DNA of 64,000 nt from assembly GCA_003116975.1 (NCBI GenBank), contig BGKB01000030.1, forward strand, positions 65,399 through 129,398, written 5' to 3'. Below, one piece after another: positions 9,787 to 19,502 of this stretch (position 1 is the stretch's first letter; the number at the start of each line of letters is the position of its first letter). A program made the translations under genes and the position numbers. The notes under the pieces were generated by a model. That model worked only from the letters and a program-made list of their open reading frames with translations. It made no database searches and was not told the DNA's origin. The stretch is from Aurantiochytrium sp. KH105 (Eukaryota > Sar > Bigyra > Thraustochytrida > Thraustochytriidae).

Positions 9787-10962
9787 TCAACCCTTTCTCC
9801 CTTCTGCAAGACCTGTAAAAAGCGTGCGCGCAGTTCGCACCATTCCGGCAGCTTTGGCATCCCATGTTCCATCTGTACGCTGCTCAACCGTTGCAGAGAC
9901 GCCAAGTGTTCCCGCAGGATGGCCAACTCGAACTTCTCGCAAACGTCCTGCAGCGGCGCCAAGGGCCTCGTAAGGCACAGTGCCAGGAATGCAGGCCGCC
10001 ATGCCGAGGTTAAGCGCCCCCGTGGCCGTATGCGCATGGTGAACGCGCCCCTCAGTCGTGATTCGGCTGAGAAGATCAACGTCACTAGCCGACACGGTCG
10101 CTCCGTCGGTGCACGAGTAGTCTCGAGTCGGGCTGACCCAGCAGACTCGCATTGCCGCAGAATATTCGATGCCCATCCGGTCCGCTGCTAGCGCCATCAA
10201 ATGTCGTAGTGTTGGCCAAAGACTAGCAAAATCGACATCTTCTGGCAACTCTTTACCGTCGAGACCAAGTGCACTTGGCTGGACAAAGACTGTTGGGTTG
10301 GCTCCCAGGACCAGCGTTGCCGAAATGTCCTGCCCGTTCTCAAGCGTGAGCGTATCCATCACATTTTTCGTAGGCAGAAAGTCCGTGTCCTTGCCAGCGC
10401 ATGGATCAAGTACCTCAACGAGGACGGCAGGCGCTTTTCCAGGCACACCAGAGACGGACACAAAGTCTTGTTCAGAAATGCTCGCATCTCGTCTGGGTAC
10501 ATGGACATGCATACGATAGCTAGCATTGGCCTGCCATAAAGGTACAACAATGTGGTTCGGTGAGAACGAAGACGGCAGCAGGGCGTTTTCCGGGAGGACG
10601 TTTTGCTCGTAAGCAAAGAGGCCCGCGGCTGCGGCAAGATTGCCGCAAGAGCCTTCCCAGTCGACCATGGCTTCGCGGAGGGCCACCTGGCCGAACAAAT
10701 ACTCTGCAAGGCCATCTGGTCGGGCACGCATGATAGCCACCTTGCTTGTGCTGCTGATTCCACCGCCTAGACCGTCGAGCTGCTTTCCTGTCGGGTCCGG
10801 GCTTCCGAGGAGGTTGAGAATGACCTCGTCGCGCTCGGGCCCTGCCGCCGGCACATCTTCGCTGAGCAAGAAGACGCCCTTGGACGTCCCACCGCGTATC
10901 AAGCACGCCGGTACGAGACTGCTGCCCGTTGCTGGCACAAACTGACGCAATCTCGCGAGCAT
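9787..10962 (-). CDS. prpF: PrpF/DUF453 family isomerase (2-methylaconitate isomerase-like)
   Basis: The 391-residue product has the diaminopimelate-epimerase-like PrpF fold signatures: RGGTSKG at 23-29, the SSTSKVAI strand, DWEGSCGNL with the conserved catalytic-type Cys, and a GxNPTVFV segment (here GANPTVFV). In bacteria PrpF isomerises methylaconitate isomers in the AcnD-dependent methylcitrate cycle for propionyl-CoA disposal; related fungal and protist proteins may act on other methylated tricarboxylates. The start at 10962 is chosen because the frame upstream translates a GCAAG array into Leu-Ala-Leu-Pro-Cys repeats. The substrate is not deducible. The first 22 residues might be a weak mitochondrial signal (LARLRQF). 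It lies tail-to-tail with the TPR-GTPase. Confidence 0.8.
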   Translation of the reverse strand: MLARLRQFVPATGSSLVPACLIRGGTSKGVFLLSEDVPAAGPERDEVILNLLGSPDPTGKQLDGLGGGISSTSKVAIMRARPDGLAEYLFGQVALREAMVDWEGSCGNLAAAAGLFAYEQNVLPENALLPSSFSPNHIVVPLWQANASYRMHVHVPRRDASISEQDFVSVSGVPGKAPAVLVEVLDPCAGKDTDFLPTKNVMDTLTLENGQDISATLVLGANPTVFVQPSALGLDGKELPEDVDFASLWPTLRHLMALAADRMGIEYSAAMRVCWVSPTRDYSCTDGATVSASDVDLLSRITTEGRVHHAHTATGALNLGMAACIPGTVPYEALGAAAGRLREVRVGHPAGTLGVSATVEQRTDGTWDAKAAGMVRTARTLFTGLAEGRKG

Positions 10963-10970
10963 CGCGCAGC

Positions 10971-11010
10971 GCAAGGCAAGGCAAGGCAAGGCAAGGCAAG
11001 GCAAAGCAAG
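10971..11010. repeat. GCAAG pentanucleotide array 8 bp upstream of the prpF ATG
   Basis: Eight GCAAG units, one with a single substitution, lie immediately 5' of the preferred prpF start. The frame stays open through the array and up to a Met at 11052, so a longer protein with a repeat-encoded leader is formally possible. Confidence 0.85.
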
Positions 11011-11221
11011 GCGTGTGCCGATGTTTGCGATTTGCTTCATAGTTGCCCCCAAAGGTCAAGCTTGACCCTGGTGGACCGAACGACAAGATCTACTGGAGAC
11101 AACAAGGAAACTGCAAAGTTTCGGATTGGAAAGGGAAAGTCATTTCTTTTGTTTTTCTCCCTCCCGAGCAAATAAGCACTGCGCTGCTGAGAGATTGTCA
11201 CATTTTCCTTTACAACAACAT

Positions 11222-13006
11222 CTATGATGCGTGCTTGCCAATTCGACGAGAAGTCTTGTTGGGTGCGAGCGAGGTCGAGGTGGGCACAGCGGCCGAGCTC
11301 GTCCCGTTTGCCTTGCGCTGCTGCTTTCGCTTGGCCTTCTTTTCGTGCGTCGAAATGATGGTCTGCGAGGCTTTCTTGATACGATCACGCGTGAGCTCCT
11401 CTTCGCCGTCGTCGTCCAGGGGCACGTCAATCGAGTCTGTGTCAGAGTCGGCGTCCGCGTTCTTGCCTTCGAGCAAAAGCGCCCCTGCGCGGCCATGCGG
11501 ACCAAGATTATCATCGCTGTGATCGGGAAGCATGACACGCTGATTAAAGGGTCTGGAAGCCACCACTTCCTGGTCGTCAAAGGCGTCGAGCAAGGCGGCG
11601 CACATTTGTTGCTGGGCCTCGGGATCAGAGTCTTGGTTGATGCGACCGAGAATGTTGCAAAGCGTGTTTTCGCAAGCGACCAAAACGTCCACAACCGTGT
11701 CGTCGTTGAGAACGATGTGCTTGTTGTCCTGTTGGACACCTTCAAGCTTGTCCGACAAGTGACTGATGCCGGCTTTGACGGAGATAAGAATCTTGGCAAG
11801 ACGCTCATAGCGCACGCGCGCACGCTCGAGCTTGGCGATGGCGTGCGCGAGACGCTCTTCGTGCTCGTCGACGAATTTGCGACGGTTGCCACCACTGGCA
11901 CCACTGTACTTGATCTCCTCGACCCGGGCAAGAAGTTTTTGCTTCTCGGCCTGCAGCGTCTCCAGACGCTGCTGATTCTCACGCGTGAGGTCGTTGAGGT
12001 TGCGCGTTGTGGACTCTTGGGAAATAAGCTTTTGGATGACCTCGTTTACGTCGCTGACTCCTGTGGAGGCCTTGATCTTTTGAAAGGCCTCCTCAAAGAT
12101 GCCAATCTTTTCCTTTTGGTTTTTCGAGTCCTCGGCGACCCGGGTCTGCGTAAAGGTGTTAAGAGCGACAGTGGCCTTGAGGTTCTTTTCTTCCTGCTCG
12201 GAGAGATCTCCGTTCACCTTGGCAATGATGTCGTTGCGCATTTGCTCACGTTTCTCCAGTCTTGATACAACATCGTTCTTGACGCTCACGAGCTCTTGCT
12301 TGGCTCGCAGGTCGCGTTCGCGCTGTTTGCGTGCGTCCGTGAGCGAGGAGCGCGACTTCTCCAGGTCTTGCAGGGCCACGTCCTTGGCATGACTAGCGTC
12401 CCCTGAGAGGAGCAGGAGCTCCTCGTAGTCTCGTTCTTTGGCTTTGAGCGTACGCTCAATCGCCTGTAGCTGAACATCAAATGAGACGCGCTCTTCCTTG
12501 AGACGCTTGACAATTTGCTCGTAGGTGGTGCGAATGCTCTGCGCCTCGTTATACTTGATGATGCTTTTGTCGAGGCGGTTTTCTAGCGCGCGGATCTTGC
12601 GCGTCTCTGGCGTCTCTTCTTCTGTAGGGCGCTTTGCCTCGAGCTCGAGAGCCGTGGCCTGATCTCGCAGTCTGCGAAGCTCTTGCCGACGGCCTTCCAC
12701 AGTGTCCTTGAGGGTGTCAAAGTTTTTCCGCAGGGTCATGACATGCTTTTCCATATTGTTGATCTCTTTGTCGGAGGCAATCTCACCATCTGCGCGCGAG
12801 TTTGAGCGTGCTTGCTTTTGCAGAGAGGCTAGCTTTTTGCGGTGAGCCTTGTTCCCGTCTCGAAGGCTGGCGATGAGCTTCTTGTTCTCCTTCATTGTCA
12901 CCATCGACATTTCGTAGTACGCCTGTCGGTCTCCCGAGAGCAGCTGGAACTTGCTGCGGAGGTCATTGAGCTCCGTCTCGCTCACCTGTCCATCGACAGA
13001 CATCAT
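11222..13006 (-). CDS. ODAD1: Outer dynein arm docking complex coiled-coil protein (ODAD1/CCDC63-like)
   Basis: 594 residues, almost entirely coiled coil from about 10 to 430. The opening block (SETELNDLRSKFQLLSGD, then RQAYYE) matches the start of the ODAD1/CCDC114-CCDC63 family, the DC2 subunit that anchors outer dynein arms to axonemal doublets. The later segment with ISVKAGISHLSDKL matches the conserved region after the main coil. The C-terminus is acidic then Lys/Arg-rich and disordered. Presence of this gene implies a motile flagellum, such as a zoospore stage. It is divergent from the duplicated membrane protein gene. Another axonemal coiled-coil family remains possible. Confidence 0.75.
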   Translation of the reverse strand: MMSVDGQVSETELNDLRSKFQLLSGDRQAYYEMSMVTMKENKKLIASLRDGNKAHRKKLASLQKQARSNSRADGEIASDKEINNMEKHVMTLRKNFDTLKDTVEGRRQELRRLRDQATALELEAKRPTEEETPETRKIRALENRLDKSIIKYNEAQSIRTTYEQIVKRLKEERVSFDVQLQAIERTLKAKERDYEELLLLSGDASHAKDVALQDLEKSRSSLTDARKQRERDLRAKQELVSVKNDVVSRLEKREQMRNDIIAKVNGDLSEQEEKNLKATVALNTFTQTRVAEDSKNQKEKIGIFEEAFQKIKASTGVSDVNEVIQKLISQESTTRNLNDLTRENQQRLETLQAEKQKLLARVEEIKYSGASGGNRRKFVDEHEERLAHAIAKLERARVRYERLAKILISVKAGISHLSDKLEGVQQDNKHIVLNDDTVVDVLVACENTLCNILGRINQDSDPEAQQQMCAALLDAFDDQEVVASRPFNQRVMLPDHSDDNLGPHGRAGALLLEGKNADADSDTDSIDVPLDDDGEEELTRDRIKKASQTIISTHEKKAKRKQQRKANGTSSAAVPTSTSLAPNKTSRRIGKHAS

Positions 13007-14107
13007 CGTGCTCTCCTCCCTGGCAAGTTTCTTGCACTTTTAGTAGGTCTTTGGTGCTGATTCTTGTGTTGGTTCTTGGTGCTAGCGCTGGTGGGCGCGA
13101 CCTTGTGAGAGCGATGTACGCTGCAGCGTGACGAATGTCTCGCGACTCTAGGGGCTTTCTTTGCGTCTGGAGGTGCGCGGCGCGGCGCGGCACGACGCTG
13201 CACGGCGCCCTCGGCTTCCCGTCTTTCGAGAGCACGCAATAGGTCTGGCTGTTCGTCTGTCAGAGGATTGGGGGAGCAAGAGGCGTCGGCACGGCGCACG
13301 GAGATTGCCAACGGATACTTTGAATTAAAGCCTCGTCCTCGCTTGTTGCCCTCTCGTCTCTGCCTCCTGGCTGGCTGGCTGGCTGGCTGGCTGGCTCGCT
13401 GGCCGGTTGGCGTCACCAACAACTGCTGGGGCGTTGAGGCTTTTTCCAAGGGGGCCTCACAACGCTGCGTGTCGAACGTTCGTAGTTTCTTGTCCAGAAG
13501 GAGAGGAGCGATCACTATCCAAATCCCCTGCTCTCACTCTTCCCTCTGTCTCTCCCCAGCGACCATGGCAACTGTGCGACACCGAAGGCGACCACCAGCC
13601 TAGCTATAGCCAGCCAGCTAGCTAGCTAGCTAGCTGCATCCCGTGTCTCACCTTGGCCGTGCTCAGCCCGAGCTCTCTCCCATCTAACCCACCCCTCCTT
13701 TACCCGCCCGCGGCCCAGCTCGCAGGACGACCCGTGGTACTACTCCCAGCTACGCAGTACCAAACCGCGGTACCGCGGGCAGAGAGCAGCCACACAACAA
13801 TCAACAGCGTCAACAGCGACGACGACGCGGGCATCGCGATCGCAGATCAGGGCGGCGGCAAAGCCCGAAGGCCAGGCGCCGAGCGGCGGGCAGCGGCGGC
13901 GCGGCGGGCGCGGAGCAGGCCCCGCGGCGCGGGAGCTCGGGCGACCGCCTCGGCGGCGCGGGGAGGGGGCCGGCGCGGGTCGAGGTCGCGGCTCGTCGGC
14001 GGCGAGCACGACCGACTCCCCGCCCCTCCCGCACGAGCGCGCGGCCGAGACTGTCGAGGAAGCGGCGGGCGCACGGCGAGGCCGGCGAGGGCGCGCGGCT
14101 GCGCGCG
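13007..14107. other. Divergent intergenic region with GGCT and AGCT runs
   Basis: It lies between ODAD1-like (-) and the membrane protein (+). It contains a GGCT run at about 13369-13395 and an AGCT run at about 13612-13635. The 3' third is CG-dense and open in several frames, but the translation is low-complexity Arg/Ala. No gene is supported. Confidence 0.55.
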
Positions 14108-15376
14108 ATGAGCTACGCGATGGCCACGTCGACCGAACGCATGAGCAGCGCCGGCAGCGCCGGCAGCGCGAGCGAGCTCAAGGATATCGACCTCCACGAC
14201 GACCACGGGGACGGGTTCCAGGCCTTTTCGCTCGGCGCTGACGACGCCATGAACACGCGACGCGTCTTTGCCGTGCGCGGCAACTCGCTGCGCCAGGGCC
14301 CGCACATGCCCTTTTCGTTTCGATGGCTCGTCTCCGTGAACGGCCTCGAGTACGTGCAGCTCGTGCTCTGGCTCGTCAAAGATTGGTCCTGGTCTCAGGT
14401 TCACTGGCTGTACCCGGGCATGATCGCCGGCACGTCCGCAGTACTGGTGAGTATCTGGCTCGTCATCATGGCTGTGCGTGAAGACGTATACTCTGAGGCT
14501 TTTCTGGCCACGGGAACCCTGCTCTGGCTCTGCGCCAACTACGTGTGGATGGTCGGCGAACTTTTGGAGGAGAACGTTATCGAGGACGACGACTATGGCG
14601 AGGAACTTTACAATACCAGTTACGAGATCGCCAAGTACACGACGCTTGTCTCGGTGATTTGGGTCAACCTGTACTTTTGGGCCATGATCCCTCTCAACAT
14701 CTTCTGGGACGAGCAGGGCAGCGAGCTCGTGGCGCAGATCAACCACAATTCTCCGCCGCCCCGCTTTCGCTACATTTTTCGCACCTTTCGCGAGTATGAA
14801 AGCCTGCACCTTTTCTTTTGGAGCATCAAGGACATGCTCTGGGCCTGGAACTCCAAATGGGGCTATCTTGCCTTCTTTTTCCCCACGATGCTTCTCAACA
14901 TGGATCTTCTCTGGCTCTATGCTACACATCGAGACCAGGCCATTGACTTTTGGCACTATCTGGCCATGTTCTTTTGGCTTTTTGCAAACGGGCTCTGGGC
15001 CTTTGGTGAGCTTTACCGTGAGCTTCCAAACGATGGGGAAATCTCGGACGACCAGTGGGACGCCTACGCGTGGCCCACGCTTCCGCTTCCCAATAGCCAC
15101 TTTGAGCCCCGCTACGCCGCGGGCTGGTTCATGTTTGCCGCGAGTCTTACACTCGTGCTCTTTTACTCGTACTGGATCTGCTTTGCTCGTATTCGCAGTG
15201 CTGGTTCATTCTCCAGAGATATTGAGGTCCGCATTGGCACGGATTCCACCATGCCCGCCGCCGACAAACCCAGTCTCCGAAGCATTGGTTTTGGTGGCGC
15301 CGACTTTGAAGCCATTTCAACCTCGACCGCCGCGTCGAGCGACAGCACCGACAACAACGGCTTGGTGCACATATGA
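14108..15376 (+). CDS. Polytopic membrane protein with internal duplication, function unknown
   Basis: 422 residues with about eight hydrophobic segments. Two halves repeat one pattern: residues about 83-152 begin LVLWLVKDWSW and end CANYVWMVGEL; residues about 232-303 begin LFFWSIKDMLWAW and end FANGLWAFGELY. The motif spacing is nearly identical (55 and 56 residues). The N-terminus (1-70) and C-terminus (365-422) are hydrophilic Ser/Thr/Asp-rich tails. The conserved Lys-Asp pair and Asn-x(2)-Trp-x(3)-Gly-Glu-Leu inside or next to helices suggest a transport or ligand-binding role, but I recognise no named family. Later in-frame Met codons (5 and 12) could also be the start. The MmpL gene follows in the same orientation after about 680 bp. 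Confidence 0.85.
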   Translation: MSYAMATSTERMSSAGSAGSASELKDIDLHDDHGDGFQAFSLGADDAMNTRRVFAVRGNSLRQGPHMPFSFRWLVSVNGLEYVQLVLWLVKDWSWSQVHWLYPGMIAGTSAVLVSIWLVIMAVREDVYSEAFLATGTLLWLCANYVWMVGELLEENVIEDDDYGEELYNTSYEIAKYTTLVSVIWVNLYFWAMIPLNIFWDEQGSELVAQINHNSPPPRFRYIFRTFREYESLHLFFWSIKDMLWAWNSKWGYLAFFFPTMLLNMDLLWLYATHRDQAIDFWHYLAMFFWLFANGLWAFGELYRELPNDGEISDDQWDAYAWPTLPLPNSHFEPRYAAGWFMFAASLTLVLFYSYWICFARIRSAGSFSRDIEVRIGTDSTMPAADKPSLRSIGFGGADFEAISTSTAASSDSTDNNGLVHI

Positions 15377-16055
15377 CGGGCCTGCGCGCCTGCGTGCGTG
15401 CATGCATGCATGAATGCATGTACTGCGTGCGCCTCGCCTCGCCTTGATTCTTTTCTTTTCTTTTCTTTTTCTTCTTCGTCAAAAAGGTGAAGGCGCTGTG
15501 TGCCTCTTCCTTTTGACGCCGTCATGCTCTCGAGATGTGGGCCGCGCAGTAGAAGGTGGTTCGCGCCGGAATTCTTCTTGTAGTGACAAATTGCGGAGAC
15601 ACAGATGATGACGTAAACGACGATGACGATGGTGCTGATGCTGATGTGATGATTTTGATTGATGTCTGTATTTTTCCTTTCTTTGCTCGTTCGCTCTTGA
15701 CGGCGACGCATTCACGTGCTTCTTGATGCCGTCTCTCCCAGGCCTACTTTTGTTGTATCGATGGTAGGTAGTAGTAAATAAATGGCCCTGTCCCGAACGG
15801 TGCTCACCATCTCTTGCAGTGCGGTCAGTTTTGTTGCACACGGTCCTAGCAATCAACGCGTGCAGGCAATGCAATTCAATTCGCTCTGGCGCGCCGCGTC
15901 GCGAGTCAGCGTGCGCTCGCGCTCCCCTTGAGAGAGCCTCCGCCTGGCGCGCCTGCTCGCGCAGCTTCGGAAACCTGCAGTGCCAGGCAAGAGCAGCAGC
16001 AGGAGGAGCGGCTGAGCGCCAGGAGCAACAGCAACAGCAGCCAGCAAACAGCAAG
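15377..16055. other. Intergenic, same-strand spacing
   Basis: 3' flank of the duplicated membrane protein gene and 5' flank of the MmpL gene. It contains a short CATG run near 15397-15420 and TTTTC tracts near 15448-15475. The frame upstream of the MmpL start stays open to 15819 but is Arg/Gln-rich and looks like 5' UTR. Confidence 0.5.
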
Positions 16056-19000
16056 ATGCAGGAGGCTGAGGCGAGAGCTGGAGACCCGGGGACGCGCGAG
16101 ACGCCGCTCCTGGCAGGCCATGAGATGGAGCAGCAGCAGCCACTGCAACGACTGGGGAGCTTCTCCGACGAGGACGCCCACTCTGCGCTCTTCATCAAGA
16201 CGTTTTCGGCCATCAAACGTGGAAGACGCTACATTGTCGCGGTCTGGGGGATCCTCATGATCTGGGGTGCCTTGACCGGGCTCAGATACATTACCGAGGC
16301 GCGCGATGAGATGGTTGCCCCCAAAGGTTCACGTGCTGATCAAGACATGCAAGCTTTCCGGGCACGATTTGCAGAGCAGTCCACGACAGCACCCCTGATT
16401 GTCTATGTCACCTGCAAAGACTGCCAAGTTACCTGCCCATCGACCACATGCGACAAAAAGGATTGCATCGGCCACAACGCAGAGGTTTCAGCCTTTAGCC
16501 ACGCAATCATGTCGCGTATCCTCGCTTACTCGGACGAGCACGACATCGGATACAGGCACGAGGCGCTTGGGTATTACTTTCTAGAAGGCACTCCGCTTGA
16601 CAAGGCCAAGTGCCAGTTCGCGAACCCAGATGGCACAGCTACGTTTATGATCTTTGAAGGCTCACTGCTCATTGAGTCGAAAAAGCGGTACGACCTCATT
16701 CGGGAGATCAACTCGGACATCCTTCCAAGTCTCAACCCGAATGCATCGCGCTATGAAATCGGCATTACCGGTCCCGACCCTATGCTAAGGGATGGCAGCA
16801 CTGCTGCAGTCGAGCAGTCCGAGCTCATTGACGCAGCGACCATGCCTTTTGCCTTTGCGCTTCTGGGCTACATGGTGCGTAGCTGGCGGCTTTTGCTCAT
16901 CTCTCTCTTCAACATGGCCATTGCTCTCGCCGTCACCTTTGGCGTACTCGCGTTGCTTACGGATGCCATTGGCCAGCCCCCGCAGACCACCACGGCGTCC
17001 TTTGTCGAGGTTCTCGGGCTCGCCATGAACACAGACTATGCCTTATTTATGATGCGGCGACTGCGAGACGAGTCGAAGAATGGGCGGTCTCCCGAGGTGG
17101 CCACTCGAATCATGTATAGTCAGGCAGGACATGTGGTCATGATGTCGTCGCTGACCATCATTTGCGTCTTTGCCGGCTTTCTCTTTATGCGCGCCACCGA
17201 CCTCATGGTGCAGGGCCTGGCTTGCGTTACGGTTGTAATCATGTGTCTCCTCGTCAACATGACAAATACCCCGGCCTTGTTGCTTCTTGCACCTGACTTC
17301 TTTATTTCCTTTGACCACGAGGATAGCAAGAGCACGTGGGCTGGGTGCTGGGCCTCGTGTCGCGCGCGTAGTGCCGACTGCTGGGGTAGCGTGCGCAGGC
17401 GGCTGGGCTGTGGAGATAGCGGAACAATGCAGGTTGACCCCGAGGATTACGCACCCCTCAATGGTAATGAAGGTGATGCAGATGCGATCGCGTACCCTGT
17501 GGCAGGAGCCAGTCCGAGCTCTGGCGCACTTTCAGAGAACATTGCTGAGAACGGTAGCGGGCGACGCGGTTCTGGCGTCCACGAAGCGACGCGACCTTGC
17601 ATTGTCCCGGAAGTAACCGGGGAACGAGGCGATACGGACGACTGGGCCAGCGAAGCTGACGTGAACCAACAACACCGTATGCGCGGTGGGCCATACAAGG
17701 GGTGGTACTTCAAGTTCATTCTCTTTGTCACCAAATGGCCACGTAACTTGATTGCGCTCACTGCACTCTATGTACTCGTCATACCCTTGGCAATTCAGGC
17801 GCCGCGATTGCAGCGCAACTGCAACTTGATTCAGGCTATCCCAAGAGACTCTGACGCAGGGTTCTGGTACAAGAAGATGCTTCACAGTTTCCCTGGTGGA
17901 ACCATGTTGCCCCTGTACATCAGTGTAGACGGTCCGCAGGATAAGAATAACACACTCCTGCATTGGCGCACAGGTCCAGAGCTGTTTGACCAAGTTGCAG
18001 ACCTCACTAATGCTCTTGCAGAGCGGACTGGGGTTGACAAAACAGCCTTTAACTCGGTCGCCATGCTGCAGGGCCGACGCGTGACCTACACGGAGGCCAA
18101 GTTCCTCTTGCGGCGAGGAGGTCTGCTTTGTCGCTACGCGACGCACGAACTGTGCGAGCTGTATCAGTTTGCGTGGAAGCAGGGGGCCAATGCCTTGAAC
18201 ACCTCGGCCCTCATCACTGTACTCGTCCCGTTCGATCCATTCGAGCAGGGCCGCATGGAGAATTTTATGCAGCAAGTGTACGAAGTCATTGACACGGTTC
18301 CGCGCGCAAAGGTTGTGGAAGGCATTCACTTTTCAGGCATGCAACTGAGCATGATTGAGGACATGCGAATCAGTTTTGCGGAGTTTCCCTTGCTGGTTGG
18401 TATTACGTGCGCCGTGGTCTTTGTCTTGCTTGGCGTTATGCTGCAAAGCGCCTTTGTGGTTGTGCGCCTCACGCTGACGGTGGTTCTCCCTCTGGCTGGT
18501 GTTTTTGGTCTCTCCGTGCTTGTCTATCAGGACGGCATCCTCGACTGGATGGGCTTTCCGCAGCTCTCATCATCCGAAGACGGTCTCTTTTTCTACGTGC
18601 CGCTCCTCTCTTTCACTATTTGTGTTGGGCTGGCACTCGATTACGACACGCTTTGCATCGCGCGAGTCAAGGAACACCGCGAGCGAGGGTTGGCAATCCG
18701 CGCAGCGATTTTACGGGGGACCTGGGAGATTAGCACGACAGTGGTGAGCGCCGGTACTATCATGGCTATTGCGTTTGCAGGTCTGCTTACGAGCTCGACG
18801 CTGGTCGTGAATCAAATGTCCTTTATCCTCACGACCTCGGTGCTCTTTGACAGCTTTATCATTCAGTGCTGTGTGATGCCTTGTATTTTGTCCTTTGCGG
18901 ACGAGATTGCATGGTGGCCGGCGGCAATGCCGCAGGAGAATTTGCTGACGCTTCACGAGGAGATTGCTACGCGCAACGAGTTTTTCGCCTCGATGGAAAC

Positions 19001-19067
19001 CTCGAAGCGGCGCGAGAGCATCCAGGATGGTCTGGCAGACGGGCAACGGACGACTCGAGAGGAATAG
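16056..19067 (+). CDS. MmpL/RND-superfamily transporter
   Basis: About 1003 residues with the classical RND layout: one membrane span, an extracytoplasmic loop (Cys-rich near the CKDCQVTC segment), a five- to six-span bundle, a large cytoplasmic insertion, then the layout repeated. The first bundle contains GLAMNTDYALFMMRRLRDE; the second contains GLALDYDTLCIARVKEHRERG followed by a Gly/Ala-rich helix, matching the two MMPL domains with Asp-Tyr in TM4 and TM10. Bacterial MmpL proteins export lipids; related eukaryotic Patched/NPC proteins move sterols. A lipid or sterol substrate is therefore an inference. The start at Met 16056 is preferred over 15819 because the extra 79 residues are low complexity and the cytosolic leader then runs into TM1 normally. 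Confidence 0.85.
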   Translation: MQEAEARAGDPGTRETPLLAGHEMEQQQPLQRLGSFSDEDAHSALFIKTFSAIKRGRRYIVAVWGILMIWGALTGLRYITEARDEMVAPKGSRADQDMQAFRARFAEQSTTAPLIVYVTCKDCQVTCPSTTCDKKDCIGHNAEVSAFSHAIMSRILAYSDEHDIGYRHEALGYYFLEGTPLDKAKCQFANPDGTATFMIFEGSLLIESKKRYDLIREINSDILPSLNPNASRYEIGITGPDPMLRDGSTAAVEQSELIDAATMPFAFALLGYMVRSWRLLLISLFNMAIALAVTFGVLALLTDAIGQPPQTTTASFVEVLGLAMNTDYALFMMRRLRDESKNGRSPEVATRIMYSQAGHVVMMSSLTIICVFAGFLFMRATDLMVQGLACVTVVIMCLLVNMTNTPALLLLAPDFFISFDHEDSKSTWAGCWASCRARSADCWGSVRRRLGCGDSGTMQVDPEDYAPLNGNEGDADAIAYPVAGASPSSGALSENIAENGSGRRGSGVHEATRPCIVPEVTGERGDTDDWASEADVNQQHRMRGGPYKGWYFKFILFVTKWPRNLIALTALYVLVIPLAIQAPRLQRNCNLIQAIPRDSDAGFWYKKMLHSFPGGTMLPLYISVDGPQDKNNTLLHWRTGPELFDQVADLTNALAERTGVDKTAFNSVAMLQGRRVTYTEAKFLLRRGGLLCRYATHELCELYQFAWKQGANALNTSALITVLVPFDPFEQGRMENFMQQVYEVIDTVPRAKVVEGIHFSGMQLSMIEDMRISFAEFPLLVGITCAVVFVLLGVMLQSAFVVVRLTLTVVLPLAGVFGLSVLVYQDGILDWMGFPQLSSSEDGLFFYVPLLSFTICVGLALDYDTLCIARVKEHRERGLAIRAAILRGTWEISTTVVSAGTIMAIAFAGLLTSSTLVVNQMSFILTTSVLFDSFIIQCCVMPCILSFADEIAWWPAAMPQENLLTLHEEIATRNEFFASMETSKRRESIQDGLADGQRTTREE

Positions 19068-19502
19068 GGGTAGAAAGAAGACAATTTTTTCATTATTGTT
19101 ATCTATGTAGGTGTTTTCGATTTTAGTTGGGTGAAGTTGTACTACTGTTGTCGGCCTCGATTATGAATATTTTTTCGACTGCCTTGCTTTATGACGAGCG
19201 CTTGGTGCGTGTCGCAGTCGCGTACGGACGTGAAGCTAAAAGATAATTGATTTTCAATGGCCTCGATGGTAGACAAGGTTTCCTAAATTTGAGAAGCGGC
19301 GCGAGAGCGAGCAACGTGGAAGAGGGACGAGAGAGAACGAAGGAAAAGATTGTACGTCGCTTGAGTGTGATGTATTTCTACGTTTACATAATTTCTCAAG
19401 CCAGACTTATACTTGTTCTTTTTTATTTTAATGCTGCTATGGTGTTCGTCCTTTTGTAATCATTTGAAGAAACCTCGCCTTAAACGAATGATTGCTTAAT
19501 GT
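19068..19502. other. Convergent 3' flank, AT-richer
   Basis: AT-rich compared with its surroundings and without a gene. It holds the 3' ends of the MmpL (+) and tetraspanin (-) genes. Confidence 0.55.

Noticed and set aside
13653-14111. Open frame just before the duplicated membrane protein gene
   Set aside because: Low-complexity Ala/Arg/Gly translation, no domain, and it ends across the next gene's start.
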